This document shows positions 43,108-54,570 of a stretch of DNA of 64,000 nucleotides, in pieces. The translations under genes and the position numbers were made by a program. Source of the DNA: Mycoplasma tullyi (GTDB lineage: Bacteria > Bacillota_I > Bacilli_A > Mycoplasmatales > Mycoplasmoidaceae). The notes beneath the pieces are model-generated. The model was not told where the DNA came from, made no database searches, and saw only the letters and a program-made list of their open reading frames with translations. Numbering within the stretch: the stretch's first letter is position 1; each line of letters opens with the position of its first letter. The stretch is from contig NZ_CP059674.1 of assembly GCF_014068355.1 (NCBI RefSeq), positions 682,001 through 746,000 of the forward strand. The letters run 5' to 3'.

Positions 43108-44047
43108 AGTTCTTGATTACTTCATTGATTGCTTTTGCTAATTCTTTTACTGTTCTTGGTTCGTATTCATACAGTTTTTTAAAGATTGGATTTCTTAATG
43201 ACAAGTCATTAATGACTTGAACCACATGAGGTAGTGCAATTGATGTTGTTTGCATAATCTCAGGGTTGGTAAAGATCTGATATGGCGTTCCTGATGTTAA
43301 GATCTTACCTTTATCTAATAAGATGATCTCATCAGCGATCTCAAGTACCTTTTCCATTTGGTGCGTGATCACGATCACGGTTTTTCCTTCTGCTTTTGAT
43401 TCTAGAATCAGATCAACCATTTCGCTTTCACCCTTAGGATCTAATCCAGCTGTTGGTTCATCAAAGATGATCATCTCTGATTGAATTGCTAAAATTCCCG
43501 CAATCGCTACCCGTCTTTTTTGTCCACCCGATAATTCAAATGGACTTACATCTAAATAAGAAGAATCAAGCCCCATTCGATTAAGATAGAATTTGGCTAG
43601 TTTTGCGGCTTCTTCTTTATGTACACCTAATGCAACCGGTCCAAACATGATATCTTTTTGGATCGTGTCTTTAAATAATTGGTATTCAGGAAATTGAAAT
43701 ACCATTGAGATAATCTTTCTTAACCGTTTGAAGTTCTTAATCTTTTTGGTATTAGGCGAAATCACGATATCGTGATTGTTCTTGAAATCACGAATCGATA
43801 ACGTTCCATATTTTGAAGTTAATAACCCATTAAAATGGGTTACTAACGTTGATTTCCCACTACCAGAATTACCAATAATACAGTAAATTTTATTCTTTTT
43901 GAACGTAAAATCAATGCCATTTAGTGCTCAAAATTCTTCAGGTGTTTTTTCATCAAAAACACACTTAAGCCCTTGAGCACGTAAGGCTTCATCGTCCACT
44001 AAAGGAGTTGGTGCATACTTTAGTCTTTTTGATCAACTCTTGAACAT
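43091..44047 (-). CDS. ecfA2: ECF transporter ATPase EcfA2
   Basis: One of the two ATPases of the ECF module. 318 residues from ATG 44047. Walker A 'GNSGSGKST', signature 'LSGGQKRR' and Walker B 'MIIFDEP' with the H-loop 'VITHQMEK' are all present. The N-terminus is uncertain: ATG 44047 overlaps ecfA1 by 28 bases and has no clear ribosome site; GTG at 43999 would give 302 residues. The extra N-terminal piece ('MFKSWSKRLKYAPTPLVDD') is not part of the ABC core. Confidence 0.9.
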
Positions 44048-44859
44048 ATATTATCGATTAATTCATTATATCGTAAAGTGGTATTAATTTTGTCATCCAG
44101 CTTATTTAGTTGCATTGCTAAATCTAAACTAAAAGGGATGTCTAAATTAATGTCTTGTAAGAATTGTTTATCCTTAAAGATTTCATCAGGTCGACCTTGC
44201 TTGATCAGATTACCGTGATCCATAACCAAAACACGATCACAATTAACCACTTCTTCCATATCGTGAGTAATTGAAATCACGGTTTTACCTTGATTACGCA
44301 ACTGTAACATAAAACTCTTAATATCTTTTTTACCCTTAGGATCTAACATTGATGTTGATTCATCAAACAAGATAATACTTGGGTTGATCGCTAGAACTGA
44401 AGCAATCGCCACACGTTGTTTTTGTCCACCAGATAATTTATGAGGCTCAAACTTTAAGATATCAGTAATTCCTACTTTATCAGCAACAGAATCAATAATT
44501 CTTTTAATCTCTTCTCTTGGAATTTTACGGTTTTCTAACCCAAAAGCAATATCATCTTCAGCCGTAATTCCAATAAATTGGTTATCTGGGTTTTGAAAAA
44601 TAATTCCTACGTTATCACGTAAGAACTTTATGTTATCGCGTGAGATCGCATAACCAAATAAATAGATCGTACCTGCAAGTGGTTTTAAGATCCCCGTCAA
44701 CAACTTTGACATTGTTGATTTACCAGATCCATTATGACCAACAATACAAACGTATTCTTTTTCATAAATTTCATAAGATACGTTTTTAAGTACTTGTTTT
44801 TTCGAGTTATATGAAAACGATACGTTTTCAAATTTAATTACTGAATTCTTGTTATCCAT
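44020..44859 (-). CDS. ecfA1: ECF transporter ATPase EcfA1
   Basis: The first ATPase of the ECF module, 279 residues. Walker A 'GHNGSGKST' (about residues 38-46), Q-loop 'IIFQNPDNQFIG', signature 'LSGGQKQR' and Walker B 'SIILFDESTSMLDP', where Ser replaces the usual Pro after the catalytic Glu, as in EcfA1. H-loop 'SITHDMEEV'. Starts 46 bases after the gpmI stop, so the module may be cotranscribed with the glycolytic genes upstream. Confidence 0.93.
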   Translation of the reverse strand: MDNKNSVIKFENVSFSYNSKKQVLKNVSYEIYEKEYVCIVGHNGSGKSTMSKLLTGILKPLAGTIYLFGYAISRDNIKFLRDNVGIIFQNPDNQFIGITAEDDIAFGLENRKIPREEIKRIIDSVADKVGITDILKFEPHKLSGGQKQRVAIASVLAINPSIILFDESTSMLDPKGKKDIKSFMLQLRNQGKTVISITHDMEEVVNCDRVLVMDHGNLIKQGRPDEIFKDKQFLQDINLDIPFSLDLAMQLNKLDDKINTTLRYNELIDNICSRVDQKD

Positions 44860-44905
44860 TTATCTAATTATAAAGACCAAACTAATGAATTAGTTTAAAA
44901 ATGAT

Positions 44906-46417
44906 TTAGATTAGTGGTTCTTGATCCATCTCTGATGGAATAGAGATATCTAGGTATTTTAGAATCGTTGGCGCAACGTTAGCTAAAATACCTTCATTCT
45001 TAGTAAATTTAACGTTTTGATCGGTGATTGTGAAAGGTACAACGTTAGTTGTGTGTTTAGTTACTTTTTGGTTATTTTCATCGATCATTTCTTCAGCATT
45101 ACCATGATCAGCTGTAAAGAATACGGTTACATTATTCTTCTTAGCATCAGCTAGTAATCTTCCGATCTCATGATCTAACGCTTCAAGTCCTTTTAGGGTT
45201 GCTTCATAATTACCAGTATGACCAACCATATCAGGGTTTGCAAAATTCAACACAGTTACATCATAGTTCGTATAAACTTTTAGCAACTGATCAACGATTG
45301 CTGCAGCTGACATCTCAGGTGCTAGATCATACGTCTTAACATCTTTTCTAGAAGGTACTAAAACTTTATCTTCGTTATCATATTCTACTTCAACACCACC
45401 ATCAAAGAAGAAGGTAACGTGGGCATATTTTTCAGTTTCAGCAATTCTTAATTGCTTCTTATTAGCATCTTTTAGTACTTCACCTAAAGTGTTCTTTTCA
45501 ATCTTTGGAGGGTAACAGATTGCTGAAGGATTAATTCCTTCATATTGCATCATAATTACGAAGTAAAGATTATTTCTTCTTAGTTCTGGATTATGATCGT
45601 AATAATTAGAACCAAAGATGTAGTGACTTAATTGACGAGCTCGATCTGGTCTGAAATTAGCAAACACAACACTATCATTATCTTGAATAGTGATTTCATC
45701 ACTCTTGTAGTTAGCATTATAAGCTGGAACAATGAACTCGTCAGTTACATTTTGATCGTACGAATCTTTTACATAAGTTTTGATATCATCAAAACCTTTA
45801 CCAGTATTTGATAACAGATTGTTGTAAGCTAAATCAATTCGATCTCATCTTTGGTCACGATCCATTGCATAGAATCTACCAGAGATACTACCAATCTTAG
45901 TATTAGTTGCTTCTGCTTTTTTAATTAATTCATCTAGATCAGACAATAATTGTTTTGGAGGTACATCTCTTCCATCACCGAAGATATGTAAAACAGCCGG
46001 TACATTGTGTTGGTGTGCTAATTCCATAATAGCATAGATATGATTAATGTGTGAGTGCACACCACCATGAGATACTAATCCTAAGATATGTAGTTTGCTA
46101 TTATTCTTCTTAGCGTGATCAATGGCATTTAGTAATGCTTGATTACTAAAAAACTTTTTGGTTTCGATCTCTTTATTAATTAAAGATAGACCAGTATAAA
46201 TAATTCGCCCAGCTCCGATATTTAAATGACCAACTTCAGAGTTACCAATCTGACCATCAGGTAAACCAACAGCTTCACCACTAGCTTGAAGCATAATTGT
46301 TGGATTATCCTTCATTAAACTATCTAGATTAGGCGTCTTGGCGTTTTTAACGGCATTACCGTGGGTAGATGAACTAATTCCATAGCCATCAAGAATCATT
46401 AATAGTGCTTTTTTCAT
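44906..46417 (-). CDS. gpmI: 2,3-bisphosphoglycerate-independent phosphoglycerate mutase
   Basis: Interconverts 3- and 2-phosphoglycerate in lower glycolysis, with two Mn ions. 503 residues, a family-typical length. 'LMILDGYGIS' gives the first metal Asp; 'GQIGNSEVGHLNIGAGR' holds the phospho-Ser; 'FFTADHGNAE' and 'NFANPDMVGHTG' supply other metal ligands. ATG at 46417 is 4 bases after the tpiA stop; an upstream TTG inside tpiA would add six residues and is less likely. Two TGA Trp codons at most. Confidence 0.95.
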
Positions 46418-46421
46418 TGTG

Positions 46422-47171
46422 TTATTTTGCTTCAATAAGTTGAATAAATTTGCGCGGATCTAATGAAGCTCCACCAACTAGTGCTCCATTAATATCTTTT
46501 TGTGCTAATAGTTCAGACACATTTTCGGGGTTAACTGATCCACCGTATAGAATTGGCATCTCATTTGCGATTTCTTCAGATGCTAATGAACTTACAACAG
46601 ATCTGATATAAGCAATTGCATCTTGAGCAGTTTGAGCTGAAGCAGTTTTACCAGTTCCAATCGCTCAGACTGGTTCATAAGCAATGATTAAAGACTTAAG
46701 TAAAGAACTATCAATTCCTTTAAGATCTTTTTCTAATTGTTCTTTTAATACAGCTTTGGTTTGATTAGCTTCGTATTGTTCTAATGTTTCACCAATACAT
46801 AAGATTGGTGTCATTTTGTTCTGTAATAAAGTTTTTACTTTTTGGTTAATTAATTCATCAGATTCATGAAACAAGTTTCTTCTTTCAGAATGACCAATGA
46901 TTACGTAATCAATACCAATGTCTTTTAGTTGTTCATAACTAACAGTTCCAGTGTTAGCTTTGTTCATTACATAATTAGCATCTTGAGCTAGAATAAAACA
47001 TTCTTTTCTTTTTAATTCGTTTGCTAGTCCCAAGTGCACAAACACTGGCGCTACACCAAAAACTACTTCGTTTGTTTTGGTTAAATTTGCTTGATTTAAA
47101 ACACTAAAAAACTCTTTGACTTCTGAAGTAGTTTTATATGTTTTTCAATTTCCAAAGATGTATCTTTTCAT
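46422..47171 (-). CDS. tpiA: Triosephosphate isomerase
   Basis: Interconverts dihydroxyacetone phosphate and glyceraldehyde-3-phosphate. 249 residues. 'GNWKTYK' (catalytic Lys near residue 10), 'IIGHSERR' (catalytic His), 'IAYEPVWAIGTGKTAS' (catalytic Glu and loop 6) and 'YGGSVNPEN' are conserved. Trp in the EPVW motif is TGA. Next to gpmI, as in MG431-MG430. It also takes up the triose made by deoC upstream. Confidence 0.96.
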
Positions 47172-47197
47172 ACTATTTATATTTCCATTTTCTAGGT

Positions 47198-48829
47198 TTA
47201 TTTAATTAAACCGATGTATCGCTTAAGCGTTGCAGTAATCTCATCAGCTTCGTGACTTAATTGTTTTAGCGAATTACCATAAAAATTATAATAAAATTTA
47301 AATTTCGGCTCTGTACCCGACAGTCTAAATCTGATTCAAGAATCGCCTTCTAAAATCCAATCTAAACAATCTCCAGCTGGATTTCATTTGATCTCAACAA
47401 TCTTACGATCATTAATATAAGGTTGATCGTAATTCTTTAATTGTTCCATAAAATCAGTTGCTTTTTTCTTTCAATCAAGACCATCGATTCAATTAGTAAT
47501 CGTTGCATTGTGAATAAAGCCAAATTGTGGGTAGATTTCTCGTTCTAAGAAATCAACCATTGTGATTCCTCGTTTTAGACATTCATTATGAATTTCTAAT
47601 GCAAGTGCAGCGGTTTGGAACGAATCCTTATCACAACCAAGTGTTGTTGGTAGTGCTCCAATTGCTTCTTCAAATCCTAAGATGAAATCTTCGTGATTTT
47701 TGTGATCTATTGCTTTATTACCAATTCACTTAAAACCTGTACCAACGCGATAAACAACACCGTTGTATTTAGCAATAATGCGATCAATTAAATTTGTTGA
47801 TACGTATGATGAAACAATATAAGGACGTTTGGTTAATTGCTTATACTTCAAGATGTAATAAGCAAAGATAATCCCCATCTCATTACCATTAAAGTATCTA
47901 AACTCATTATTGTGTCTAACAGCAACTGCTAATCGGTCAGCATCAGGATCAGTTGCTAACATAATATCAGCACCGTAGTGTTCAGCATACTTAAGCGCTA
48001 AATCTCAAGATTCTCTAGCTTCTGGATTAGGTGATCTTGTATAAGTAAAATTCTCATCATACTTACATTGTTCTTTAACTGGAATAACATTGTAATTAAA
48101 TTTTCTTAACATCTCTGGTAATCAGTATGATGCAGCTCCGTGTTGACCAGTAAAGACAATTTTAAAATCCTTAACTTCTTTATGATCGGTTGTATAAAGA
48201 GTTTTGTAGATATCAGCAAAATAAGAATCATAAATTGAATCTGGAATAAACTTAACCAAACGATCGTTTGGTTCGTATTCTAGATTTAAGATTTCATAAC
48301 TCTTAGGCATGAATTCAATGATCTTTTTAGCATCATCATTCATTAATTGTGCACCCTTTTCGTTATAGGTCTTAAACCCATTATCAGTTTTAGGGTTATG
48401 AGACGCTGTTACATTAATTCCACCATCTGCATTATATCTAGGGATTGCATAAGATAAGATTGGTGTTGAGCTGATCTTATTAGATTCAAATAAGTAAACT
48501 TCAATACCCATTGAAGTCAATACATCAGTAATGATCCTGGTAAAGTGAACACCATTCTTACGGTTATCATGTGCAATCACACATCGTGGTGAATAACCAA
48601 ATTTATCAATTAAAAAACGACCATAACCATATGCCATTTGAGCATAAGTAAAGTCATTTAAGTATTGATAACCAGGACCCATTTTTTGGCGGATACCAGC
48701 TGTTCCAAATCCTAATGGTTTTTCGTCAAATGCATATGCTAATTCTTCTTCAGACATTGCTTTGATTTGAGCTTTTAGTTCTTGACTCACTCTTGGGTGA
48801 GCTAATCAATATTTAACGATATTATTCAT
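47198..48829 (-). CDS. manB: Phosphohexomutase/phosphopentomutase (alpha-D-phosphohexomutase family)
   Basis: A 543-residue enzyme of the PGM/PMM family. The phospho-Ser loop 'NVTASHNPKTDNGFK' (about residues 141-155), the metal loop 'ATDPDADRLAV' and a sugar-binding 'VGTGFKW' segment are present. In mollicutes this gene lies in the deo cluster and probably moves phosphate between C1 and C5 of (deoxy)ribose, or C1 and C6 of hexoses. It is annotated manB in MG053. Several TGA codons are Trp. ATG at 48829; 19 bases after cdd. Confidence 0.9.
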
Positions 48830-48848
48830 AATTATTAATCCCTTCAAA

Positions 48849-49253
48849 TTATTTAGCACTCATTGCTTTGTGATTAAAACCTAATGGTAGTAGTTGATTT
48901 AAATAATAGGTCTTTTGGGTTTGATTTTTATAATAGATGGTTACTAAAGTTGAGTTATCACTAAACTCTCACAATGCTTGGCGACACATTCCACACGGCG
49001 AGGCATTAGGATCGTTTGAATCACTCATCAAATGGATCTGTTTGATAACAGGTAGATGATCAGAATCACTACTTGTAATCATACTTCCAATTGCATTTCG
49101 TTCAGCACATAAACTAATTGGATATGACGCACATTCAACATTCACACCACTATATTCCTTATTCTGATCATCTACTAAGATACAAGCTACATGAAAGTTG
49201 GAATAAACACAGTAAGCTTTATCTAATAGTTGTAATAATTCGTTATGTTTCAT
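48849..49253 (-). CDS. cdd: Cytidine deaminase
   Basis: Deaminates cytidine and deoxycytidine to uridine forms for salvage. 134 residues. The zinc motifs 'CAERNAI' (catalytic Glu) and 'PCGMCRQAL' are intact, giving three Cys ligands as in the tetrameric family. '[13 protein letters not shown]' is the N-terminal family block. ATG at 49253 lies inside the end of deoA (11-base overlap), so it is coupled to it. Confidence 0.95.
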
Positions 49254-50502
49254 ATCTAATTGTTTTCTTTGCTTTATCCATAATTGTTTGATCAATTGGT
49301 TTAGATGAATATAAACTCATGATCGGTTCATCTAAACTAACTTGATCATTATTCTTTTTGTGTAAGTAGATTCCAGCTTGGAAATCAATTGGTTGATCTT
49401 TAATCATTCTACCTGACCCTAGTTCAACAGAAACCATAGCTAGATCAACTGGTGAAGTGTAACTGATCTTTCCAGTTTTATTAGCTTTAATTTGATACTC
49501 ATATTTTGGGTTAAAATATGAGTCGTTAAGAACTTCTTGTCAATTGCCGTTTTGAGACTTAATTCAACTGATGAATTTGTCAAATGGTTTAGGTGTTTTT
49601 AGTAGATTTTCTAAGCTTTTTAAAGCTTCTTCTCTATTAGCAAACTGTTTAGTTTCAACTAGAATTTCAGCGATCAGATTATCCATTAAGATTTTAAATG
49701 AATTGTTTTTAGGTAATTCATTTTTCAAGTAAGCTATCGCTTCTTTAATTTCAATTGCATTACCAATGCTATTACCTAAAACTTCATTCATATCATTTAG
49801 TTCACACTTTAAGTGACGATTGAATTTTTTAGCTAAATTTAGCATTCGCTTTTTTAATTCATTAGCTTCATCGATTGTTTTACAAAAAGCACCTGAACCA
49901 TACTTAATATCAATAAAAATGTAATCTGAATTGAGTGCAAATTTCTTAGAAATAATTGATGAAGCAATCAGATCTAAACAATCTGTTGTTGAAGTAACAT
50001 CTCTTAATGCGTATAAGATTTTATCTGCCAAAACTAAATCATTAGTTTGAGCAATAATAAACATATCATTGGTTTTAAGAATTTGTTTAGCTTGATCAAG
50101 ACTAATAAAACAATCAACACCAATTGATTCAAGTTTATCAATCGTTCCACCAGTATGAGCTAACCCTCTCCCTGACATCTTAGCAACTTTAAAATTAAAG
50201 CAAGCTAGGATTGGTGCTAGTGCGATTGATACCTTATCACCAACACCCCCGGTGGAATGCTTATCAATTAACTTTTTTTGATCTGATTCAAAGTTTAATG
50301 TTTTACCTGATTTAATCATGAAATCAGTTAGATAATACAACTCATCATCATTTAAGCCATTAAATCAGATCGCCATTAATAATGCACTGATCTGATAATC
50401 GGGAATCGTTTTTTTCACACAACCATCAATGAAAAAACCGATCTCTTCTCTAGTTAAAATTTGCTTTGTTTTCTTCTTCTCAATGATATCAATAATGTTC
50501 AT
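49243..50502 (-). CDS. deoA: Thymidine/pyrimidine-nucleoside phosphorylase
   Basis: Splits thymidine or deoxyuridine with phosphate to base and deoxyribose-1-phosphate. 419 residues. '[16 protein letters not shown]' (phosphate-binding loop, about residues 78-93), '[17 protein letters not shown]' and '[20 protein letters not shown]' are the family signatures. The C-terminal alpha/beta domain is complete. ATG at 50502; it follows deoC by 13 bases. Confidence 0.95.
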
Positions 50503-50515
50503 AGATTTGTTTAGA

Positions 50516-51187
50516 TTATTTAGCTAAATCCATGGTTTTTAATTCTTGCATTAATTTAACTGAACGAGAAGTGCCGATACGATCAGCACCAGCTTGAACA
50601 AATTCGATTAGTTCTCTAGCAGTAGAAATCCCCCCACTAGCTTTGATTTGAATCTTGTCTTGAGAAGCTTGTTGCATAATCTTAATGTCATTTAAACTAG
50701 CACCACGAGTTGAAAACCCAGTTGAAGTTTTAATAAAATCAGCTCCACCATCAATACAAGCTAAAGTAGCTTTTGCAATCTGTTCATCTGTTAATAATGC
50801 AGTTTCTACGATCACTTTTAAAACTTTTTCACCACAAGCTTTTTTAACTTGTCTGATCTCATCAATCACACAAGCACAACCATTAATTAGTTCTGGAATA
50901 TTGATCACCATATCAATTTCATCAGCACCCATCTTAATCGAAGTTTTAGCTTCATGAACCTTTTGTTCACTAAAAGTTTGACCTAAAGGAAAACCAACTA
51001 CCGTACAAACTTTTACGGGTGATTTAGCTAAGATCTTTTTTGCAGTTTTGATATAAGCTGGATTTACGCAAACACTAAAAAAACCATATTCAATCGCTTC
51101 ATGACATAATCTTTCGATCTCCTCATATGTCGCGTTTGGTTTTAAATTAGTGTGATCAATTAATTTGTTGAAATTTAGAATACTCAT
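50516..51187 (-). CDS. deoC: Deoxyribose-phosphate aldolase
   Basis: Cleaves deoxyribose-5-phosphate to glyceraldehyde-3-phosphate and acetaldehyde. 223 residues, short DeoC type. '[15 protein letters not shown]' holds the catalytic Asp, '[15 protein letters not shown]' the Schiff-base Lys region, and '[17 protein letters not shown]' the active Lys (about residue 153). The end 'KASGGIS' closes the phosphate site. Six bases after deoD; next in line to deoA. Confidence 0.96.
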   Translation of the reverse strand: MSILNFNKLIDHTNLKPNATYEEIERLCHEAIEYGFFSVCVNPAYIKTAKKILAKSPVKVCTVVGFPLGQTFSEQKVHEAKTSIKMGADEIDMVINIPELINGCACVIDEIRQVKKACGEKVLKVIVETALLTDEQIAKATLACIDGGADFIKTSTGFSTRGASLNDIKIMQQASQDKIQIKASGGISTARELIEFVQAGADRIGTSRSVKLMQELKTMDLAK

Positions 51188-51193
51188 AATTTT

Positions 51194-51904
51194 TTATAGT
51201 TTAGTAGCTACATTAAGCGCTAATTCAACCATATTCTTAAAGGTTGTTTGACGCTTATCTGGACTCATTGATTCGTGTGTAACTAATGAATCTGATACTG
51301 TTAAGATTGTCATTGAATGTTTTTTAGCTTTTTGTGCATTAGCGTTCAAAGCAAAACCTTCCATCTCTACAGCAATCGCGTTTCATTTCTCATTAGCTTG
51401 TTTTGGAGTGTATAAAGTTTGATAAAACGCATCTTCACAGATAACTAACCCTTCGTGGTAGTTAATCTTTAATTCAACTGCTGTTTTTTTTGATAGTTCT
51501 AATAACTTTTGTGAAGGGTAATTAGTTTTATTTTGTACATCCACCCCGATTAACATCGCATAAGGTGATTCACTATAAGCCTTACTTTCTAGAATCACAT
51601 CACCCAAATTAACGTTCTCAACTAATGCACCACATGAACCTACACGAATAATGTTTTCAACATCATAAAAATTATAAAGTTCATGAGTGTAGATCCCAAT
51701 TGAAGGATTACCCATCCCATGACCCATAACTGTAACTTCTGTACCTTTATATTTACCTGTAAAAGCAAACATATTTCTTACTTCATTAACTAGTTTGTAG
51801 TCTTCTAGAAATGTTTCTGCGATCCATTTAGCTCTTAATGGATCACCAGGCATAATTACAGTCTTTGCGATCTCTTCTTTTTTTGCTTTAATATGTGGAG
51901 TCAT
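51194..51904 (-). CDS. deoD: Purine-nucleoside phosphorylase, DeoD type
   Basis: Splits purine (deoxy)nucleosides to base and (deoxy)ribose-1-phosphate. 236 residues, hexameric PNP length. 'IMPGDPLRAKWIAE' (phosphate-binding), 'VMGHGMGNPSIGIYTHEL', 'IIRVGSCGAL' and 'NAIAVEMEGFALNA' (ribose-binding Glu-Met-Glu) are typical; the catalytic Asp lies in 'LTVSDSLVT'. It heads deoD-deoC-deoA-cdd-manB, 84 bases after the importer permease. Confidence 0.96.
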
Positions 51905-51988
51905 TCTTTAATTACCTATCTTTTTCGAATTTGTCTATATATATTTAATTATCTAACTTATAAAACTGATTGTTAAGATTATTTTTTT

Positions 51989-52921
51989 CTACCTTAGTCC
52001 TTTATCAAAATGGTTTCCGACATTCTTAGGCCCAATTGAGAACTTACCAAGTAATAACATTGTTGCTAATGTTAATGCATATGGAATAGTTCTAATTAAA
52101 TAAACCTGTGATTGGGGAACTTCTGTAGTTGAAGTTGAATAAACTAATAGTGAACTGAATACCAAACCAATGACAGTGATTGGTAGTAATTTCCATCCAC
52201 TAACGATTAAGATTGCTAAAGCAATAAACCCAATGCCATCAACATCTCCAGCAAATGATCTACCAGATTGGTAGTAACCAAATAAAGCACCACCAGATCC
52301 AGCTACAACACTAGCTAGAATAATCCCAATTCATTGGTATTTAGTAACATTAATTCCTTGTGAATCAACAGCATTAGGGTTTTCACCTACTGCTCGATAT
52401 CTTAATCCAATCTTTGAAAAGTTCATCACTACATATAGAATGATGAAAAAGATAACGAATAAAACAAAGATGATTATTGCTTCAGTACTAACACTATTTG
52501 ATCTTAATGTTCGATTATAAACATTATCAAGACTTGGTCTTCCAAATAGTGTAGTAGCACGGTCTGATAAGATCTGTCCAATTCCAGTTGCTAATAAGTT
52601 AATTCCAGTACCTGCAATCACATGATCAGCTTTTAATTTAATCGTGGCAAATCCAAATAAGATTCCTACAGGAACTGATAATAAAGCAGATAATAATATG
52701 GAAGCTAAAAACGTTCAGTTGTATGTGGTTGATAATACTCCACCCATTGCTCTAAAAAAGATATTTGAGAATAAAACAAAGAACGTTGCACCAAACGTCA
52801 TTGTTCCATTAATGGCAATATTAACAATCCCGACACGTTCAGATAAATAACCACCAAAAACACCAAGAATAAGGGCAGGGGCTAGAATTAATCATTGATC
52901 TAGTTGTGTTGGTGAAAACAT
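51989..52921 (-). CDS. Nucleoside-type ABC importer permease 2
   Basis: A 310-residue permease of the branched-chain/ribose type (BPD_transp_2), as in NupC/YufQ-like nucleoside importers and MG121. About eight to ten helices. 'ERVGIVNIAINGTMTFGA' near the N-terminus and 'GENPNAVDSQGINVTKYQW' (EAA-like cytoplasmic loop, about residues 195-213) are characteristic. Its ATG overlaps the previous stop by one base (TAATG) with a perfect AAGGAGG just before, so it is translated strongly and coupled to permease 1. Confidence 0.87.
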
Positions 52922-54570
52922 TATCTAGCCTCCTTATTAATGTTTAGATTACTAATCTTTTCATTTATTGATTTGATGTGTTTATCAACTTGTACCTTCA
53001 TATCATCTTGCAATGTCGTAGCAAGTTTTTGAATTCTTCTTTCTTCTTTATTTCACTTACTTAATTTATTTAATAGTTTTTGGTTTTTAGAACTATCATA
53101 ATCTTGAATTATTTTTTCAGTAGCAAGAATTGAGTTAAACACACAACTGTGATAAAACTCATTAACGATGTTAATGCGTTCTTGCACGTATTCATTTTTG
53201 TAGATGTTTACCTGATCCTTATATTCTTTTAAGAAAAGAATTTTAATCGGGTTAACTAAACTCATCAAGAAAACTTTAAGCTTGCTATTATATTGTTCGT
53301 TTAGTTGATGACTTAAATCTTTTTGTAGTTTCTTAACTTTGAATAGATGCTTCTCAGATAAAGCAGCCATATTGTTCTCTAAGTTTTGATATTCGGTTAT
53401 ATTTTTATCTCCATAGATCTTGATGATTATTCATCTTCATGGTTTTAAGTAATTCATCAAACCATAAACCGAGATAATGTACATCAATACACCTAGAGTT
53501 AAAGATAACGTTTGTGGAGTTGGTAAGTTTGCTGGACCTTGACCTACTGAGATCAATGAAAACAACATTGATACGATCACAATTCCTCAAGGGTTGTTTA
53601 AGGCAATTAATGAAATCGCAATACCATTAAACCCTTCAATCGGAACAGAAGATAAACCAAATCTTCCTACTGAACTAAAATCAATTGCTTGAGAAGCTTG
53701 ACCACTATAAACAACAACACCTAAGATTCCTGCAATTGCTCCTGAAATTGCAAAAGAACTTAATTGTAATAAGTTCTTATTGTATCCAAAGTATTCAGCT
53801 GAACTGCTAGATAAACCTGTAGTTTTTAGTTTGTGTCCAAACACCGTAAATCTTAATAATACTCAAACGATTACAACACAAACTGCAGTTACTGCAATTG
53901 TTCAAACTCAACCCGTATTACTAGTAAAGAATGTTGGACCATCAACAACATAGAATGCATATTGATCAGGGAATTTAACAGATAAGAAATTACCATTTAA
54001 TCTTTGAGCACTATCAATGAAGTGATTATTAATAATCGTGCCTACGATTAATAAAATAATTCAGTTTAATAAGATCGCAGATACTACTTCATTGATCTTC
54101 AAGTAGATCTTAAATATTCCAGTTAATACTGAAACAAATGCAGCCACAAACATCGATAAGATGATTGTGATTAATTGTCCCCCTACTGCTGGTGTAAAAC
54201 CTGCTTGTGCTAAATAATGGGTAATAATGAAAGCAAAGCTAGCACCAGCAAGCATCTGACCCGAAATTCCAATATTAAAGATTTTTACTTGCATAGCAAA
54301 ACCAAAAGATAGTCCTGCTAAAGTAAAAATCCCAATATTGGTAATGAAATCTTGTTGTTGTTTTTGATCTCTTAATCCTCTAGTAAATAAAGATATAAAT
54401 GCAAAAGGGTTTACGTTTGTAGCTACTAGAATTCCATAAATTACTAACAAAGCAACCAGAATTAAAACAATAATACTTAAAACTCTTCTTCTGGTTGATT
54501 TATGTTCTGTACGATAAAATAATCGATCAAAACCGATCAAAAAATTCGGATACTTTTTAAACTGATTCAT
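52921..54570 (-). CDS. Nucleoside-type ABC importer permease 1 with long cytoplasmic tail
   Basis: A 549-residue permease. Residues 1 to about 385 are the BPD_transp_2 domain: '[19 protein letters not shown]' and the coupling loop '[16 protein letters not shown]' are typical (compare YufP, MG120). Unusually, about 160 charged residues follow, rich in Lys, Glu, Gln and Asn, starting with '[16 protein letters not shown]' and ending '[15 protein letters not shown]', predicted coiled coil. ATG at 54570 overlaps the ATPase stop by 14 bases. TGA Trp codons are frequent. Confidence 0.87.

Noticed and set aside
50685-50957. Plus-strand frame of about 90 residues opposite deoC
   Set aside because: Complete overlap with a well-conserved deoC on the other strand; no family likeness.
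53405-53590. Separate 61-residue frame within permease 1
   Set aside because: Off-frame; the permease frame continues through this region with helices and TGA Trp codons.
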